Positions 37,477 through 47,959 of a stretch of DNA of 64,000 bases are shown one piece after another. How positions within the stretch are numbered: position 1 is the stretch's first letter; each line of letters begins with the position of its first letter. Source of the stretch: Membranipora membranacea (Eukaryota; Bryozoa; Gymnolaemata; Cheilostomatida; Membraniporidae); assembly GCA_914767715.1 (NCBI GenBank), contig OU612066.1, positions 5,277,001 through 5,341,000 of the forward strand. Reading direction: 5' to 3'. The translations under genes were made by a program, and so were the position numbers. Under the pieces are notes generated by a model. That model had not been told where the DNA came from. It saw nothing but the letters and a program-made list of their open reading frames with translations, and made no database searches.

Positions 37477-38030
37477 TAGGGGCTAACCAATAGCCGGGGC
37501 TCTCAACCACTCAGATTTAGCCCGAGTTACTCAGGTTTTTGGGTTCAACTCAGGGGATTATAGAATATAAGGTAAAAACTCAGATTTTGCCTCATATTGA
37601 TCAAAGTTGGGGAATTTCTCTCGGGGTGGCCTAGTTGTATGATTATACAGAAACAATTTTACGTTGTGATATATAAAATACATTAACCAAGATAAATTTT
37701 ACTGTGATTATATATCAATGATCCGCTAACAACTCTAATAAACCAGTATTGTTCCTATGTAGAGGCCTAAATTGCTCTCTAGGCTTTGTCGGCCAGACTC
37801 TTCGAGGAGGCTAACATAGCTATAAAACTGTAAGCTATTTGTGCACAGATCGTTTCACGCCTTTGAAATACCACCCGCAACACGGTATCGGCAAAACTCA
37901 GGTTTTATATCCTCCCAGGTTGAGAGCCCTGCCAATAGCACCATGTTGTGCAGAAGAGTCTTTTACATACAACTACCCAGTCTTATAACATTCTGTGCAC
38001 TTGGTGACCTCCTTGTCATCGCACCATGAT
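37477..38030 (+). repeat. Internal partial copy of the Kolobok end sequence
   Basis: With the inserted MITE removed, the sequence reads GGGGCTAACCAATAGCACC and then GTGCAGAAGAGTCTTTTACA, followed by GTGCACTTGG. This follows the left terminal repeat from about position 33417 to 33505 with substitutions. The outermost palindrome and TTAA are missing, so it is a subterminal relic and not a second complete end. Confidence 0.75.
37495..37931. mobile_element. hAT-type MITE, 437 bp, with perfect 8-bp target duplication
   Basis: The left end CGGGGCTCTCAACC and the right end GGTTGAGAGCCCTG are inverted repeats. CCAATAGC occurs immediately outside both ends, at 37487-37494 and 37932-37939. An 8-base duplication with short ends starting C(A/G)GGG is the hAT signature. 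No transposase is encoded, so it is non-autonomous. Precise removal restores the Kolobok end-like sequence. Confidence 0.92.
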
Positions 38031-41000
38031 TAACAGACACAAGAAAAAAAAGCTCTAATAAGTGCAAATTAGTTGCAATTTATTCTTATTTGAGATACCG
38101 ACGGTGCTTGCATGTGACATAGTTTTTTTCAACATATTTGTGATATTTTATCAACTCTATAGCACGGAAGAAGAGACAACAACAACCACCAACGACATTG
38201 CAGATGAGGAAGACCTCTCAGAGACCGTCAGCATTGAGTCATGTGATGAAGATCAGGTCAGTTTATCAACGCGTAATTCTAAAAATGATATGGATGAGGA
38301 TTACGCAGAAATGTATGCTGTCTCAATTTTTGTAGGGGAGCTTGTGTAGGATTTGCTGAGGAAACAGTATTTGAGTGTCCACAGCAAAGTTACAATGATG
38401 ACAATCATCACAAAATACCTATAGAAATGTTTAGAATGAACATGATACAAAGTTTATTCTTCAAGATTTCAAAAAATTGAATTGCCTGACGATAAAACTT
38501 TATATTAAATTTACCCAGCAGTATCATTTATTATCATTAATATTATGATGATGAAGTCGTGCTGTTGTGTGATAACCTTTTTTATGCATCTTGAAGATAT
38601 CTGATAGTGATCTAGAAAGTTCAGATCCAGAAGTTGACAGCGATGATTCAGACTATGTACCGGATGTAGAAGAAGAAGACTGGAGAGACTTCAGTCATTT
38701 TAACATCAGCAGTCAAGTGAAATATTTTATTCTGATTTGCTGTCCGTGGAATTTAAATTACATATATGAGATGAGTCAGACCCTGACACTAAATATTGTT
38801 GGCGCAGGGTTCACTGCACAGGTTGTTATTAGCGTACACTGCTGGTACCGAGTGTTGCTGATAGTATGATGGTCAGAACAGATAATCGGCATAAGTTTTA
38901 CAATTTTAAACTCTTGCTATAAATTTGGTGGAATAAATTTGAGGTATTTATAACCTGTACTCTGATAACTTATGTTTATTGTTAAGTCACACAGCTGCAG
39001 ATAACTTCTATTATCGTTACAACCAGTGCTTTTATATCCTATTGTGAAGTTTGGTTTGATGTGAACTGTAGACCTGGTTATCTCTATAAAGAAGAAAAGA
39101 TTATCGTATCAGTGAACTCCCTCAGAAGATTGATGGATGTATGCACAGAGTGTGCTCAGCCGTGTACGGTTAACCTTACAGAAAAACAGGGTGCATATGT
39201 CGAATTTGAAATCATATGCAATACGTAAGTTCTCTAGACAATATAATAGAATTACGAGCTGATCATTTTTCGTTCTGCCATAATATTTACAATTATATGA
39301 TAAAATGTATAGTGTAAGTTGACATCCCTTCTTAGTAGAACCTTGTGATAATCTTCAACCTAAAATACCTTACAATCATTGCGACAAATAGTTCAACAGC
39401 TGGACTGCATTACACTAGCATTTAATTACATTTTATCCCATCAAATCTTGATCCTGAAGTGAAAAAATATCCAAGCTCTCAGAAACTGTTGATGTTGATG
39501 ATCAGAATAACTTATTTTGGCAGCATCGTCAATGATTCAGACTACAAAACTTGAGATCCGCAGGGCTTATATTTCACAAGTTTCTGAACTTGTGTTATGG
39601 GTATTATGCTAAAAAGCAAAAACAATGTTTTCAGATGTGCTAGCATCAGGACATGGTGCAACGTTCCAAGACTGGGAAGAAGTTATCCCATCAACAATCT
39701 GATTGCTGGTGCCATCTTGTTCACCGGGGCATCTGTTGCCAAATCACTACGATTGTGCAGTGTACTAAATATAGCTCGGCGGTCAGAGAGCACTGTGAAC
39801 TATATACAGCGACACTACCTTCATGGAGTAAGTAATAATCTACTTGATGGAGATATTTCTCATAATAGTGATTCCCCGTATCGGAATTCAAACTCACTCC
39901 ATAAAATGTATAACATTTGGTTTTGCACTATTACCGAATTAAATTACAATTATACATAGTACCTCAATTTTTATAACAAATTAAGTCGCTTTCGCCTTAT
40001 GAGAAAGCCAACATATAGTGCTCTCAATTGATCAATAGATTGATTGTTGTACATGTTTAATAAATGTGAAGTGGAAAATTGATGGTATATTTTGTCAAAC
40101 GACAGGCCTATAACAAATTCAGGCAATATAATAGATATTATTCTCATTAAGTAAAAAATGTGTTATTATTTCCATATAATAGCTGCACTATATATTGCAT
40201 CTGTTTTTGGTTCTCACTCTGGTGAGCTCTGAATATTTTGGCTTTCCCCCTCTGTAGGTCGTCAATGAAGTATATACCTCAAAAAACGAGGCGATACTAG
40301 CTGCGGCAGGTATGGAGCCAATCAACATATCAGCAGATGGGCGATGCGATTCCCCAGGGCGATGCGATTCCCCAGGGCATTGCGCCCTGTATGGAATCAA
40401 TACTATGATGGACCATGAAACTAAATTGATTGTGACCTCACAGTTGATAAAGGTAACACTATCAGCGATTAGTTAATTGCACCCCTTTTTCAAAACTAAA
40501 GAAAATTGAAAACAATTTCTACTTATTTTTATAATTTACAATCATGTACCAGCGTCCTCCAGTGCACTGAAATCAATGAAAAGGGAATACACTGAGAATC
40601 CAATACAGCGAGGTCAATATGTTTTCAACTGTTGGCATTGTTTTATTCCAATAGTCCACAGAATGTACAAGCAGCAATGCCATGGAACTAGAAGGTTTTA
40701 AGAGAGCACATGCAGTGCTGAGTGATCACAGCGTCGCTGTGAAAAGTGTCACCACAGAGAGACACAGAGGTGTGGGGGTATACATGCGTGAAGAATGGAA
40801 GGACGCCAAACACTTTTATGATACATGGCATATTTCCAAAGGTAACACCAGATATTTACTTTGCAGCGATTCCAATTTCCCTTCACCAGGAATTATACAG
40901 TTAAATCCCTATAATGAACTGGATTCGAGTCACTGTCAAGAACAACATAATTTTCCAGTCATTATGTAGTACGCAATAGCTAGGATTGTTTGGAAACAAC

Positions 41001-42410
41001 AATATGCATAAGCAACAATATTTTATTCCAAGGTATTCACGTATCTTAGGATGACCTTGAAAAACATCCATTTTCAGATTTTTGTTCTGTACCATGCAGG
41101 TCTGAAGAAAAAACTCTCGAAAAAATCAAAAATGGAGCCTTACAAACTCCTCTCTCATGCCAGCAGCTCAGGAAATACCTGGATAAAATCGATAACCAAC
41201 CATCTTTATTGGGTGGTGTCCTCCACAGAAGATCCAGAACTCAGAGTTGCTAGGTGGAAGATCCTAATCGACCATATAAGAGACATACATACCCAGTGTG
41301 ATCATGGTCCTCTGACGAAAAAATGGGTGCCAAAAGGTAATTACACCATCAAGGTTTATTGATCACATCACCTAGTTGTTTGTCTAAGTTGACTTTTGGA
41401 GTGCTCTGCTCTTTTACCAGAGGATGACAACTCTAGTAGCTGTGAAGGTATCGCATACGCGATTTATCAATCACATTATGTATGGACTGTATCTCAAGTT
41501 ATTGACAATATTTACTGCAACCTGATTTATTACCAATTATGTTCTTCTCACCTATTGCAGGTGGAGCTCTGGATCTGTATTTACAGAAAGAACTCTTGGC
41601 GACCCGTCTTCTTAACGACATTCGAATGGCAGGTCAGGAAGGAACTAGTGAACTCTAAGCGTTCCATAAAACTCTGAACCATTTCGCACCCAAGCTAACA
41701 GGCTTTAGCTACAACGGGATGCGTTCAAGGTATGTCCAATGTTAGCCTATCCTGACGAGCTTTGTTTGGTGCAGCTAGTCTAGTTTATGCTTAGTACACT
41801 GTATGCATCTGTTCCATGCATGTTAGATATGTGGCAGGTATGACTACAACGCAAATAAATTTCCCAGCAGCAAAGATGATAACCACAAGTGGCATTTCGA
41901 TTTTCACCTTTTAGGTTGAGTGTGTGTATATTGTACCACAATGAGAATACAGAGAGAGGATACGTGAGGAACAAAGACAACAAATACCGGTATAAGATTG
42001 GGAGACATAAAGACACCAAACTGGTCCCGACAGCTAATCTGGTCAAAGTGGAACCAACATACGGTAAATTATAAAATTGTTGCATTTTAGCCAGATTCCG
42101 ATACCTTTTACAGACACTGTTTGTCATATTAATTGATTGATTCAAATGGAAGTAAACTCGATCATGTAGGAAGGTAACTTAAGTCCATGTCACAACAAAC
42201 ACATTGATTTTCCACATAATTGCAGGGTATGTAGCAGAGCTCATGGAGCTACTAGAAGACTATCTTGCTGGAAACAAGAAACCAATTTTCCAACCCAAGC
42301 AGCCGCCTACACTGTACAGCAAAGCCCCTCAAGAGGCTAGGGAAACGACAATCGCAAAATGCATGGAAAGCTCAAGAGGATTCAGTAGGAAAAGAAAATT
42401 AGACGGATAA

Positions 42411-43017
42411 TGTTTATTTTTTGAATATCTTTCAGTATATTGTATGTTTTGAAGATGGATTAATGGATTATCGAATTCCTTATCCTGTTATCCGAGTCGA
42501 TAAAAGTATAAAATATGTGACATTACAACAATACCATATCTGGATTGTCAAACATGATGATAATTGGCTAATGTTGTGTGTTACATAACAAAAGGTAACA
42601 TCCAAAGACGGTAGTTGGCAGTGAGTCTAAGAGAAAAATATAAATTCAATGAAAATAACCTGCCTGTAGGGATGGAATCTCCCTTAGGACATATTAAAAA
42701 CGTAAAAGACCAATGTGTGTGTTGCTAAGAAAATGATGCGCAGTTTAGGCTACATGGAGGAGGGCAGGTAGGTATTAGGTTTATTTTACATCCTCTATCA
42801 CAATTATGCGACAAAACTGAATGCTTTGAGAGCTGTTTGGCATTTAAAAATTATTGTAAATAGATGAAACTGTTGTTCCGAAACATCATAAAGTAATTGA
42901 TAAAAACTATGGCACCATCCGCAGATACAGAAGAGAGAGAGGAACATAATATTGCCTAACAACAGACTTACATGGAAGAAAGTTAACTTCTAGTGTACAT
43001 TATTAACTAGAAGAGTG
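42411..43017. other. Spacer between the two convergent Kolobok genes
   Basis: No coding exon recognised. It probably holds the two 3' UTRs. Confidence 0.4.
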
Positions 43018-44563
43018 TCATAAATTTCCGGCATCACCGTAACAAAAACCCTTGAACTGATAGTCCGCATATACTTCTTCATCCTCTGATGGTGGTATTT
43101 TATTGCGAATGTAATTCACAAGGCAGGATGGCAGCGGTTTCCTCTCTCCCTTCTGTATTGCTTGAAAAATCCAGAATGTCATATTTCTGTAAGCACATAA
43201 ACGTTTACGAGCATTCCCAGCCGGTTCCTCATCAGGAAATAGATTTTCTGAAATAAGAAGTATGAATACTCATAATACAATATCATTCTTAAAATTTTTT
43301 TAAAGATATGAACAACAGAGCCTTTTGACCTTTGAGCGTCGTGTCTGCAGTTTCTTATTTAACTCATAAACTACCATTATTGCTACTGTTTGTAGACCAA
43401 AGTTGAGATGTTCAGTAAACAAATGCATACATGGTAAATTTTTGTGAGTTGAAGACTACTTTTCTGCAGCCATGCGGGGATCATCGTATATAAATGACAT
43501 CAAACAAACAAGACAAAATGGCAAAAAATATACTGATTAAATCAGCTAGTAGAAATAAGAGCTGATTCGATAATTTGAACTTGTCGTATCATACTCATCA
43601 AGCAATAACAACATATGGCCACGCTCCCTGGGATACAGCCTAGTCCTAAATTAATACTCACCATGATAATGCTTGTAATTATTCCAAGCAAGTTCCAAGG
43701 GAGTATCTGCCAGTAGCTCGTCTACACCAGGGTGCTGGTGAATGCATTGCAGCTCCTGCCCTCTTTCTTGTAGCCTAAATTGGGCATCATGGTTATGGCA
43801 ACACACACATTGGTCTCGAAACTCCTCATTCTGGCAATACCCACAAGTACAAAACTCTTCTGTTGGAATACCAGCTGCTCGCATCTGTAATGAATGTAAT
43901 GGTGGAATTAATGTTGGCTAACTCTCAATCGCACGGAGTTTGTGCAAGGATGTGCAGGCTCATACCTTTACATAGCTTCCTGTAGACAACTGGACTAAAA
44001 ACAATAGTGTAAATTACAGAAATGATATTAATTGTTACTTTTTAGTGATCAAACTTAACTATATATATGCTGCAAGCTATGCAATGCATCATTACCAGTG
44101 TCTATCTAATACAATCAATGATTTAATAATATCCCAGTATCAAAAAGAAATTTACCATGTATGTATATATTTATATGGTATCCACAAATCAAATACTGCT
44201 TTTCTCAAATCTCAGAGTTTGGTTACTCAATCATTGAATCAATGGTAGCCTACCAACCTAGCTTTTGCAAGCAAACAATGAAATTTTCACTTCATACAGG
44301 GAGCAGATAGATAGGTATAAACCAAAAATATACCCAGGTAAATGTGTATAACCTAATAGAAGTAAAAATATAAACCAAACCACTGATGAACTGAAAAAAG
44401 ATAAGGTACTTACTTGCTCTGGTGGTTGGGGATTAAAAACATCATCAGCATTTTCATCATCATCTGATGGCTCAAACCTGAAAGGCCTGACAGCCTGTAG
44501 GTCATTAGGGATGCTGCAGCTGCTAACTGAACTTTGACTATCACTCTCACTTTCAGATGACAT
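43018..44563 (-). CDS. P2X7-tail ('ballast') domain protein carried by the Kolobok element
   Basis: Three exons with clean GT-AG borders and matching phases (44563-44414, 43884-43662, 43247-43018) give a predicted 200-residue protein with no break. The Ser/Asp/Glu-rich N-terminus (MSSESESDSQSSVSS) is followed by the short motif RPFRFEP. Next come a cysteine cluster (FCTCGYC, then CVCCH, then CIHQHPGVD), LELAWNNYKHYHG, and a second part RKRLCAYRNMTFWIF, PLPSCLVNYIRNKIPP and VYADYQFKGF. This order is that of the cytoplasmic ballast domain of vertebrate P2X7 receptors and of stand-alone invertebrate 'P2X7-like' proteins. In vertebrate P2X7 the domain binds zinc and guanine nucleotide. There is no transmembrane or channel part here. 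The gene starts about 350 bases inside the right terminal repeat and faces the transposase gene. Its role is unknown; by position it is an accessory protein of the transposon. Confidence 0.88.
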
Positions 44564-44605
44564 ATTTTTCACAGATAGCAGTGGAGTAGAGTAGGCAATG
44601 AATGA

Positions 44606-44663
44606 GAATTGAACAAGTAAATTGAACAAGTAAATTGAACAAGTTGAGTTGAACAAGTAAATT
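44606..44663. repeat. Short tandem repeat upstream of the P2X7-tail gene
   Basis: Four imperfect copies of TTGAACAAGTAAA, unit about 13-16 bases, in the probable promoter or 5' UTR of the minus-strand gene. Confidence 0.8.
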
Positions 44664-44907
44664 GAGGCAATGGACAGACAGACAGAGAATAGACAAAATC
44701 TACCAGCAATACCATGAAATTAACGACTGCTATCAGTATTACCCGATAATTATAGCCCTTGGGAGTGATGAATCATAGGCTAATCAAGTAGCAATCTGGG
44801 GAACTTGACCTATAAAAAAAAGGGTTTTTCCTGCAGAATAATATGGCCAATCAAATAACATCATAAGATGTAAACAAAAACGCACGTGTTGTAAGCAAGC
44901 TCATATA

Positions 44908-45108
44908 GGAAACAACACACGTCAGAGCTTTCTATGCACAGCTGGTGAATGTTTTTGTGAGTGCTGCTAGACATGGTTGTGCTTGAGAACATGCCATGGG
45001 CCCCCAAGTGCACTGAAAGCTATGAAAATCCACAGGGGTATGTAAAAGACTCTTCTGCACAAGGTGTTCCTATAAGTTAGCCCCCTAGATTATCCTGCTA
45101 GATGATCT
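44908..45108 (-). repeat. Right terminal inverted repeat of the Kolobok element
   Basis: Inverse of 33395-33600, with differences mostly in the outer 40 bases (CAATAAAA against TTATAGG). Its tip is AGATCATC, six bases, then GATAATCT, so the tip palindrome carries one mismatch here. Confidence 0.92.
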
Positions 45109-45112
45109 TTAA

Positions 45113-46689
45113 CCATAAATCAATCAAAGTGGATCTGTCTTAGACCAATCAAATCAAATGACCACCCTCCAACGACCTCCAACTTTGCGCTCCTCCTTAT
45201 ATTTTTCCTGTTAAATGTATGCAGCTATAAGCACAAAGCGTTCTAGAAAGACAATCAGAAAAGAGTACATGCCATGAGAGGCTACGAATTGTGAGGGTAA
45301 AGACCACCTCATACCTTTCCCTGAAAAGAACAAGAATAAGACTCTATTCTGAAGTTTAAACTTTTCAAACTTTTTAACTTTGTGTTCTTATATGCAAGTA
45401 TTACGCTTATAAACTTCTTACTGCTTGTAAGTCATAATGCTGCTTTGATATGGTTGGGTATCTGCATTATTATCAGCAGTAGAGTCAACCTTGCTTGCTA
45501 TATTAAAATAGAACATGGCATTGCAACCCATTACCAGGATGAGTGCTTTCTACTTTCCTTGAATATTGACTGATTGTTTGTCTTCTCTAACGGAAACAGT
45601 AAATCTTTGGTTAGTAGATGACAGGATAAAACCTAAAATTTCTCTCTCTTTTATCATTATATTTATTATTAGGTATAATTACAACATGTTACAGTAGTCC
45701 TCGCTCTCAGCTTAGTACTTAGTACTTAGTAGAGCGCGAGGTAAGATCTGATCAACAAGAGGATCCATCTCTCAGCGAGATCCTGTAAGTTCTAGAAGAA
45801 CAAAGAACGAAACATATCAACATGCTTCAGCAGCAGACGCTGGAGCAACAGCGACAGATGTTTCAACACAGTCATGACTACGGCGCTGACTTGGCTTGTG
45901 AGACATATGAGCCCAACTCAACAGACACCAAGCCAAAAACCGACCATACCTCACACCCCAAGACAGCAGCGGCCAATCTGAGGCCAACGCTACCTAGCTC
46001 CGCAACAGCTGGCTTTTGGGAATACAGGAATTCAAAATAATATGCATGAAATGCAAAACCAAGGAGACTATTTTTTCAACTCATTTAATCCAGTACCCCA
46101 ATCCCTTGCTCCGCATCCATCTCAGCCTCAGCTACCACCAGCTCAGTAACCTCGGCCAGTTTCATGCTGGCGTGGCATCTAGGTAACTGCTTTTACTACA
46201 TGTGAGCCCATGATGATGGTCATATTAAGTCAAATAGAACAAGGGAACAATAGCCTGACTGGCCAGCCTTCTCTTATGAAGGAGACCAGAAGTGCAACTA
46301 CTAGCTTCTGCTCTGCCGTCGATTATATTATATTTGCAGCTAATATAAGAAATACATCATACATATATCATCTTTGTCATGTCAGATTCAGAACAGACCC
46401 TAGAATCTTCTGCCATGATGTGGTAGGATTTTTCGATAGAATGTGTGCAGGGCAGGCCATGCCTCTATATAATACGCTATAAAATTTAGAGATACCAGTC
46501 ATGTTAATGCCAATACCTGGAAGAAGGTAGTGGAGGAGTTCATTGCTACTGGGTTCACCACCCTAAAGAACCAACCAACCAATATCTATACATTGAAAGG
46601 CTGCATTAGCAACATTATCAATTGATAAAATTATCTCTAAAGACAAAAAAACTGACTCAATTTAATTGGTTGGTGAATTTGAGACTAAG
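45113..46689. other. Interval with one weak open frame (45822-46040)
   Basis: Around 45790-46040 a Gln-rich frame (MLQQQTLEQQRQMFQH) runs into a low-complexity stretch, and Pro/Gln-rich sequence continues after it to about 46148. This resembles capsid-like or linker sequence of mobile elements but matches nothing I recognise. A doubled TTAGTACTTAGTAC-type direct repeat lies at about 45711-45730. Confidence 0.3.
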
Positions 46690-46691
46690 GC

Positions 46692-46996
46692 TGCGTTTAC
46701 ACGTCCGACAAATCGGCTAATAATAACAACTCCGACACAGATTATGAATCTGCTCTATAATCGTTGTCTGTCAACATGTCAATGATACGCTATTTACACA
46801 CTGTTCATGCCTAACCGATTTCAACACAAACTTCCAACCCAACTTGTCTCTGATTGGCTAGTGAGACAACTAGTTGGTTTATTCAGTATCACTGAATCAC
46901 TGCTGCGCTGTTATTGGCTGAACCATTCATAATCGTTAAGATTTTTCGTTCACTTGTGACATTGTCACAATTTTTCTTCCCCCAACACTGCTAATT
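46692..46996. mobile_element. Probable end of a second GCTGCGTTTACA-type inverted-repeat element
   Basis: GGCTGCGTTTACACGTCCGA follows a TAA and closely resembles the end of the element at 18293. A right-hand partner was not found, so the extent is unknown. Confidence 0.4.
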
Positions 46997-47946
46997 ATGG
47001 ACCGCGCTGCTTCTCACAAGGTTGAAGAAGTTCAAAAGCTAACTAATACTCACGCTGTACTTTTACCTGGAGGATGCACATCACTAGTTCAGCCCTTGAT
47101 GTGGCGCTGAATAAACCGTTCAAGGACAGAATGCGGGTTATGTGGAAGAGATGGTTGGATATCCCTGCTGCAGAGCAACAGCTCACCAAGAAAGGGAATC
47201 GCCAGCATGTGAGTATCTTATTATATTCCATCATAGTTCTCCATTACTAGAACAAGCACCTGCCTAATGAATGTTTTTATTTTTGTTTGGTTTGGAACAT
47301 CATCAAAATGTATATAACATTATGATATATCTTTTGATTTAAGTTGTTGAAAGTTAAAGGAGCTGTAAATGAAGTCATGATTGCATGTGGAAAATGTGTG
47401 TTAATCTACTATTAATGAATGGTTGTTCATACTTATAGGCATACTTGACTGTCAGTGAGTGAGTATCTGAGGCGTGGGAGCAGATGCCTGAAGCTATGAT
47501 ACGCAATTCCTTTACTGCTGCCGGATCATACCATGTACCAACTGGTCGGATCTGACACACAGCAGGCTGAAGGCTTTAGTAGACCCAGAGGCTCCATTAG
47601 TGATTGATGAGGAAGAGGAGGATGTGAACACACTCGAGGAAGCGCAAGGGTTTCTTACTGACCTGGAAACTGATAATGGTAAGTGTGATTGTGGCGAGTA
47701 CAGGGAAAGGGCAGAATACTGTCCAAAGAGAGATTATTTATTGTATAGCAAGTCCTATTCAAGCTTGTTGACCTCCATGCAATAACAGTTTTGTTGGTTA
47801 CCAAATTCATGTTAAAATGGAAAAAGGCAACTCCAAATATAACCTGTAAAAATAATAATAATAATCCTGTCAATTTGTAGAAAGTTTTGGTAGTTCAGAT
47901 GATGACGATGAAGGGGAATGGACACTGGGAAAGATACCAACCTGAA
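46997..47946 (+). pseudogene. pogo/Tigger-type transposase C-terminal part
   Basis: Exon about 46997-47208 reads VLLPGGCTSLVQPLDVALNK then DRMRVMWKRWLD, the words around the last acidic catalytic position of pogo-like DDE transposases. One base is missing between QP and LDVALNK. A second exon (about 47439-47681) has two in-frame stops before LVDPEAPLVIDEEEED. A third (47882-47946) reads SFGSSDDDDEGEW and ends at a natural stop. The acidic C-terminus is normal for this family. The helix-turn-helix half and the first two Asp residues are missing. Confidence 0.7.
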
Positions 47947-47959
47947 GTTTGTGCTCTCA

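Larger units (their letters stand above)
34284..42410 (+). pseudogene. Kolobok transposase with N-terminal THAP zinc finger, disrupted
   Basis: Exon 34284-34513 encodes a C2CH THAP-type DNA-binding finger (CVANLC at the N side, FLCCKHFTDEDF at the C side). Further exons: 35069-35233, 35463-about 35580, 38163-38255 (acidic), about 38597-38716 (acidic), about 39091-39224 (MDVCTECAQPC), about 39640-39830, 40258-40453 (first catalytic-type Asp in NISADGR), about 40654-40839, 41100-41336 (SITNHLYWVVSS), about 41561-41729, 41915-42063 and 42227-42410 (stop at 42408). The enzyme would bind the terminal repeats and cut and join the element at TTAA. Damage: a frame change near 39660-39690, an in-frame TAA at 41656-41658 before AFHKTLNHFAPK, and a tandem duplication of RCDSPG in the first catalytic exon. 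The intron between 35.6 and 38.2 kb holds the tandem array and a MITE. Confidence 0.82.
33391..45112. mobile_element. Kolobok-type DNA transposon, 11.7 kb, both ends present
   Basis: Flanked by TTAA at 33391-33394 and 45109-45112, with matching inverted ends of about 200 bases. It contains two convergent genes: a THAP-domain/transposase gene reading in from the left and a cysteine-rich P2X7-tail-domain gene reading in from the right. TTAA target sites are known for Kolobok and piggyBac. The THAP domain and the transposase words (MELEGFKRAH, NHLYW, NHFAPK) point to Kolobok. The two ends differ at only a handful of positions over 200 bases, suggesting a fairly recent insertion, while the transposase frame is already broken. 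Secondary insertions account for part of the length. Confidence 0.88.

Noticed and set aside
41780-42145. 121-residue minus-strand open frame
   Set aside because: It is antisense to the transposase exon at 41915-42063 and is a shadow.
43018-44563. A P2X7 ion channel gene
   Set aside because: No transmembrane segments or ATP-binding ectodomain occur in or next to the three exons. Only the cytoplasmic-tail-type domain is present.
33391-45112. piggyBac element (also uses TTAA)
   Set aside because: The encoded protein has a THAP finger and Kolobok-like words, and the inverted repeats are long. No piggyBac transposase words were seen.
46692-47946. A complete pogo element with GCTGCGTTTACA ends
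   Set aside because: pogo elements have TA target sites and different ends, and no right end was found. The end-like sequence and the transposase piece may be unrelated neighbours.
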